DNA of 64,000 bases from Paragyromitra xinjiangensis. Lineage: Eukaryota > Ascomycota > Pezizomycetes > Pezizales > Discinaceae. This document shows, piece after piece, positions 58,901-64,000 of the stretch; the first letter of the stretch is position 1, and each line of letters begins with the position of its first letter. The stretch lies in NCBI GenBank assembly GCA_038503065.1, contig JBCAMK010000007.1, positions 1,240,001 to 1,304,000 on the forward strand, read 5' to 3'. The notes under the pieces are model-generated. The model was given only the letters and a program-made list of their open reading frames with translations, ran no database searches and was not told the origin of the DNA. The position numbers were made by a program, and so were the translations under genes.

Positions 58901-59844
58901 GGACTAGAGGATAGGTTTTCATCTCGGTGGTGTACCAAGTTCCCGGTGTCCTCGTTGATAAGGCAATAGCCTCTAGTCCAGATCATGTTGTCGCCGATCC
59001 GAAATTCCACGTAGCCCTCCATTCTACCCCGTAGCTCTTTCATTAGTTTAAACACAGTGCCTGTGTCAGCGGGGGTGATGGGAGATGTGAGTGGCGGTTC
59101 TGAAGACTTTGCATTGAGCGTGTTGATAGACGGTTGAGTCCGGAGGAAGCGCTGCCGGTTAGATCTAGTATGCGGTTTGAAATTCGTCGGGGTTGTCGAT
59201 TGTGTCGAAGGGAATCCGACAGAGGTAGGTGTAGACTCAGTAGAAGACTCTCCAGGAGAGCCGAGACGATATCTAGAGCTGTTAAAATATATGGGTGATT
59301 GTATGACCTCCATAGTCGGCCTTTCGCTCGCTGGTGATGTTTTTCTCCTCCCCTCTACCGGTGATCCGCTTTTCGATCGGTTGATGTTTATGCTCAAATC
59401 GGTGAATTGCGATAGCCCACCCAGTGTTGATCGGCCGAGAAGTCTATTCTTTCCCGGCGACGACGGTGCAGTGTGTTCCGGTGACTCCTGGCCCTGGCCC
59501 AAAATGTCAAACCTCGAATTCGAGCGATTTGTTGATCGCGACGGTGTCCGCGGGGGAGTCGTGGGTGAATGCTGCGCAGTTAAAGAATCATCCGTATCCT
59601 CCTCATCCTCCAGGTCGCACTCTGGTGACACGGTGCGAATTGTCATCATTTCGCGGTAACTACCCGAGTGGGAATCCTGACTGATGGGAAGCCCTGTGGG
59701 CAAGGAGGTTGATAGCGGTGGACTGTTGCGGGCATATCCAGGAATGACTGCTGTGCTCAGCGGAAAGTATCGTTCGTTAGGGTTATGGATCCCATAGATA
59801 GCGGCCATTCGGCTGCTATGGCTGGGGTTTGTTCGTCCGGTCAT
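55939..59844 (-). CDS. BUD2: Ras-type GTPase-activating protein, BUD2/CLA2-like
   Basis: Four exons (59844-57568, 57497-56804, 56749-56625, 56574-55939) total 3732 nt, giving 1243 residues. After a disordered N-terminus (about 1-265) come PH-like segments (about 270-370 and 395-530) and a C2-like domain (about 610-680, LFLRVVEAKITMQGG...DCYAEVMLDG...HNPFWREDYEF). The RasGAP domain (about 765-1040) follows. It has the arginine finger in ILFRGNSLLTK (R859), YLEETLGEHL, and the signature GFLFLRFFCPAILNPKLFGLL (about 969-989), continued as KDHPGVRAQRTLTLVAKSLQGLANM. By analogy with yeast Bud2 it should stimulate GTP hydrolysis by a Rsr1/Krev-like GTPase at sites of polarised growth. The intron 56750-56803 uses the acceptor GTGGTAG after a GCACTAAT branch site; the earlier TAG would break the frame. 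Confidence 0.93.
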
Positions 59845-62800
59845 TGACCACTCCTTCAGCTGCCTCTCAAACGTGTTAGGGGGGGAACTATCGCCTCAGA
59901 GACTATCTGCTAGCTTCAGCTAAAGCAGGGCTCAAGGCTGCTTTTATTGGAATGCGGCTCCCGGGGGTTGATGCAATTATGGGGTACACAAACAGAGGAT
60001 GGTCGCTGTCAGGGCGCGCCGAGTCGATTATATCCGGACAGAATGTATCTCTTTTTCTTTTTTCTTTTTCCCTCTCGAGGCTGCACGCCTCACTTTCCCA
60101 TCCAAGCCAAGAAAATTCCAGTAATCTCCTCGATCGTTGACTTCGGTGCCTTTTCTGTTCCCATGTGTTGGTGGTGTACACGGGAATTTTCCTCCTCCGG
60201 GCGAACTAAAACCACCAATCTGGTGCGGTGATCCGAAAGCAGTACCACCCGGGTTCAGTTGGTGCCTGTCAAACTGCTGGAAGACAAGTAGCCTTGTTTG
60301 TTATTTGCTTGCTATTCGCTATTTGTTTGGATATTCGGTTTGTGCGACAGTGACAGCGAGTGACCGGGTGGGGGACACGGAGGAAGAGAGGCTTGGGGAT
60401 AGAGGTCTCTGATGTTGTGCCTCCTCCTATGCTCCTCCGGCGATGGGGAAGTTGCTAGTTAGCTGACAAGGGACGCGGACGATATTTGGACCTGCGTCTA
60501 TTCTGCAGGTTATGTCAGCAACCCCCAAAAGAAAAAGTATGGACAGCTGCGGCGCAAAAGAGAGCGGACAGTGAGTTGCTCACGCTTCGGTCCTCGGACT
60601 CAGAACGAGAAGGTAGCAATGATGCGCGGAGGATTCCGATATAAGTATGTACAGTTGATTTGATACAGTTTAGTTGGAGGATGAGAGAACTCGGAGGATG
60701 CTGAAAGGAATAGAGGCCAAGATAGTATTCGAGTAGTTGCCAAGGGGGGCCTAGTTTGCGTTTACCCGCGTTAACCAGGGGGGTCAATTCAAGCACTGGT
60801 GCTGCTGGTGCTGCTTCTGCTGCCACTGCATCAGGAGGCTCAGATTGTTCACAGGCTCACGGACACTTTGTGCTGGGATACGAACTATGTACTATGGAGG
60901 AACGCAGATTGTCGGAGATTGAAAGGACAGCGATCCCGTCGAAGAAGCGAAGGGATCCCCAGTGCAAAGAGAGTAAAGTACTCAAGAGTGGAGCCAAGGA
61001 GGAGGAGCGTGAGGGGACCGTGTTGAGAGAGAAACGAGAGCGAGGGAAAGGAAGAGAAGCTCGAGTCCCGAGAATACCGTACCTATGTGAGCAATATAAC
61101 GAAGCCGCAGCACAAGCCTGGGGTAGAGTGATTATGTGCGTCTGCTATAATGGCAGATCTAGACGGAGCGGTCGTGTGTATTCTGCTTTGGCTTGTCTTG
61201 GAGTGGTGGAGATCGGATCAAGTGCGTGAAGTCGTGAAACTCGTGCTGACTGGTGGGCAGAGCAGTATGTATGTACGAATGTATGTATTCCCCTCCCACA
61301 CTATGTACACCGAATAGAAGATAGCCCATGCCCAATTCTCTCCTCTTTACTATATCGACATGTAGATATGTGCTCTAGGCCGTGCTGGTGGTTCGTTCTG
61401 CCCCCGATCAATCGAACTTTCTTTCTCGCCCACCCCTCCAGCCGCTGAAAATACGCCAGACAGATAGATGTCTCTCTTCCGCTGCACCCATCTCATCTGG
61501 ATCCCCAGCTCTGTCAGCTTTACAATAAATAGCCTATGAACTGACTGATACGATAGAACGCTTCGCTGACGAAGCGTGGGGGATCGATATCAGTATGCAG
61601 GTACAGGCGTGTATTTAGATACCAAGACAGCCAGAGAAAGAGGGGATCGTCAGGCCACACATATCCACGCAAATGAGGTATTCCACAGACTCTATCGTAG
61701 CATTGATCAGGCACAGGAACAGGAACAGGAACAGGAACAGGAAGCTGTCTTCCCTGGAAACATCACCATCAATAATACAGTAATAACTCCTAAACGCCGA
61801 AAACTTCCATAATAACTCACGGCTTATCACCCAAAACTATACCGACCTATATTCCCACCTTACCCCGGGCCCAATTCTTATCTCGGGAACATCAATCTTA
61901 CCGCCTTACCTTTCCCTCCGCCTGCTTCTTCCTCTTCCTCTCTTCCTTTGTTCTGTCCACCCCCCTTCAGCCCCCTCCCCGCCCTTCTAGAAGCCCCAAC
62001 GGCCGGCCATTATTTCTCCGGTAAGTGATTTTCAATGCAACGCCATGCAACGTCACGCGTCCGTTGTTGCCTTTCAAATTTACCAACTCCGCGGCTGCCC
62101 TGTCTAGGCCTTGGCCTTACCGGGGGCTGCAATGACTCGCATCGGGTCCGCCCTGAAGAGAGCAAACATATCCTTTCCTTCCCCTCTCTGCTCATCTCCA
62201 CGATAGCGATGACGAGAGATCATCGGAGCCCCAAAGTAATTGAGTTTATGCATCTCACATGTTCGTGATTACTTTTTTCACACAGAAAAAAACCAAGAAA
62301 AAACAAAAAAAAACCAAGCCAAGCGGCAAAGACCAAAATAAAGAAAAGAAAAAAACTTTATGTGCCACGACGAAACTCTAAAAAGCACCCAATCCAACCG
62401 GCAGTTGCCGATCCTGCAACTGTAACCTGTCCACTACCCCTGGGGAAGGGCCCTAGCACCGACTTCTAACAACTCCATACGAGCAAGCAATCTACCCGGT
62501 ACCTGTCATACACAGATCCGTAAATGAAAGCATTGACGTGCCTGCTTAACCGAAATCCGCATCCTGTCCGAAACCGCATTAAAAAAAAGAGAGAGATGAT
62601 GATGATATATGCAAGCATGGATGCAGGTTCCTTCATGTAGTTATCCGTTTTTCTTTCTTTTCTTTTTTTCACACTCTCCTTCCAGATACCTGGATGGCTG
62701 AATCCGATGTTCCATTAGCTTCTCTCAACGATTCCTTTTGGTAGGATATCGCACAGGTCGGCAGGGACGTACCGAAGATCCATACAGGCTTGTTCGAGCC

Positions 62801-64000
62801 AAATTAGACGACTTGAATAATCAACGATGCCGAGGAAAGAAACTCTCTCGTACCATACCTTTACCGGAGTGTGAGCCCATTTTTCTTCCCACCAAAGACA
62901 GGGCTATTTGCAGGTGGGCGGAGCGGGTCTCTATCGCGTTGTGCCAGATGCCATTGAGCAAAAAAAACAAAAATTGACAGCTCCCGGATGCGACACAAGC
63001 TGTCATCCATTGACCAGAATTAGATGGCTTATGGTCATAACTGCGTAGAGAATGTCATCTAAGGTTTGGGATTGATGCACACAGATAACCGGCTGCTGTG
63101 TGATTGTGATTCCGGATGTGAAATAGCATGCTGTGGGGGGGGCGTTGGTGATTTCCCAGGAGAGTAGGGTTAAAGAATCACCCGGTAAAATATCTGGAAT
63201 GTGGAGAGAATACATCCGATAACGGCAGCAGATGTACCTTTTTTAGCTCATTCCTCGATCTAGATCCCCTTTCATCTTGCGCTCGGTATCTCCAAGTCGC
63301 CGATTTCGCACACGCGAAATCTGGTGGAACTAACAATCTATGTGCTTGGTTTCGGATGGGTTATCAGAGAGAAAAAAGAAAACATTCCCTACAACCACTT
63401 GACCTACGCCTTGAATACTATCAAACACCAAACGTCTAGACCTGGGAAATGTGAAACCCTAGCACAAACAGCAGTTACCCGGCCAATCCCAACATCATAA
63501 TTGCACGAAAAGTGGTTGGGTCTTGAGGAGGGTTATTTCCATTCAGGAGCTGTATGATTCTCGGTACGGAGATATGCTTAAAAGCAAACTTTGTCATTAT
63601 TGTGTTGGTAATATTCTCCGTAGCTGGGCAATAGGTCGGGATCTTGATGTTAGTTTCCCGGTCATTACAGAAGACTATCATGCAAAGTATTTTCCGGCAA
63701 AGGTACGCTATCAGTGCACGGGGCTGTCATTCAATGAACGGCGACGTTGTCGAATACTCTAACCCAATTAAAAATCACACTTGCCTCGGTAAAACGAATA
63801 CGATGGATTATTGCTTTGTTTTCACGTCACTTGGCCCGTTCAGCTCCACTACCGAAAACTTCGTTCCCTGTTCAGATCCTACTATAATATCCAGAAAGTT
63901 TGTTTGGTTAAGTAATAAAGCATTGCGTAGGTGCCGAGTTCTTTCTCAAGCCGGGATACGATTAGGGGCGGAGTTCTGGTGCCGGTCGTAGAAACTAAAG
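59845..64000. other. Upstream region of the RasGAP gene and right end of the window, no supported gene
   Basis: About 4.2 kb. The first part (59845-61300) is probably the leader and promoter of the minus-strand RasGAP gene. A 157-codon plus-strand frame (60756-61229) is an antisense low-complexity frame. A CAGGAA hexamer array lies at 61713-61743, and a perfect 8-bp-stem hairpin (ACGCTTCG/CGAAGCGT) near 61559-61578. An A-rich tract spans 62280-62360. The last kilobase has short frames on both strands (for example 63475-63681 on the minus strand) without motifs. A gene could start beyond the window. Confidence 0.4.
61713..61743. repeat. CAGGAA hexanucleotide repeat
   Basis: About five perfect units of the ACAGGA hexamer. 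The array translates to an alternating Gln/Glu tract in one plus-strand frame, but the surrounding frame has no gene-like features. Confidence 0.9.

Noticed and set aside
60756..61229. 157-codon plus-strand frame
   Set aside because: It is low-complexity, rich in Arg/Glu/Ser, lies in the leader side of the RasGAP gene and has no domain or splice-consistent partner.
1..64000. CRISPR arrays, rRNA genes, riboswitches and bacterial-type operons
   Set aside because: None seen; the sequence is eukaryotic and shows no regularly spaced direct repeats or rRNA-like segments.

Overview
The window looks like chromosomal DNA of a filamentous ascomycete (Pezizomycotina). Genes are interrupted by short introns, mostly 48-110 nt, with GTRNGY-type donors, CTRAY-type branch sites and YAG acceptors. 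The gene set (HET-domain protein, LaeA-like methyltransferase, NOT3, BUD2/CLA2-type RasGAP, CYP40, DysF protein) fits that group. A Leotiomycete is my best guess, from general resemblance only. I rebuilt fourteen protein genes and one tRNA. Every multi-exon model closes in frame at exact codon counts.

Layout, 0-24 kb. An aldehyde dehydrogenase (508-2109, -) is followed by a BTB-like gene (4289-5414, +). Next is a long regulatory-looking protein with an ORP1-like Cys/His block (6628-9280, -), which has a 1.6 kb low-complexity leader. About 10 kb with no recognisable gene follows. A small coiled-coil protein (20891-21442, -) and a DysF/Pex24p-type protein (22396-24249, +) form a divergent pair.

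Layout, 24-41 kb. This is a gene-poor accessory-looking stretch. It holds a LaeA-like methyltransferase split into 11 exons (30141-31767, +), an intronless HET-domain gene (33959-36217, +), two TA-flanked MITE-like inverted-repeat elements (36638-37098 and 37441-37659), an intronless secreted BNR/sialidase-fold protein (38399-39469, +) and tRNA-Trp(CCA).

Layout, 41-64 kb. A housekeeping block holds CYP40 (41043-42658, -, with a 10-nt exon), D-aminoacyl-tRNA deacylase (43508-44252, -, with a 7-nt first exon) and NOT3/5 (44973-47507, +). A PhyH dioxygenase (48897-49990, +) and an unrecognised protein (50529-51866, +) follow. After another sparse stretch comes the RasGAP (55939-59844, -), and then about 4 kb without a clear gene.

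The most unusual signal is a dispersed 16-bp gapped word, GAGTGAT-N6-TGA. I found 17 exact copies plus one near copy on both strands, all in non-coding DNA, one of them inside an intron. Chance would give about 0.1 copies of a 10-bp word in 64 kb. The bases next to the fixed ones are also constrained: a pyrimidine before the word and a purine before TGA. It may be the binding site of an abundant general regulatory factor or the core of a very short dispersed repeat.
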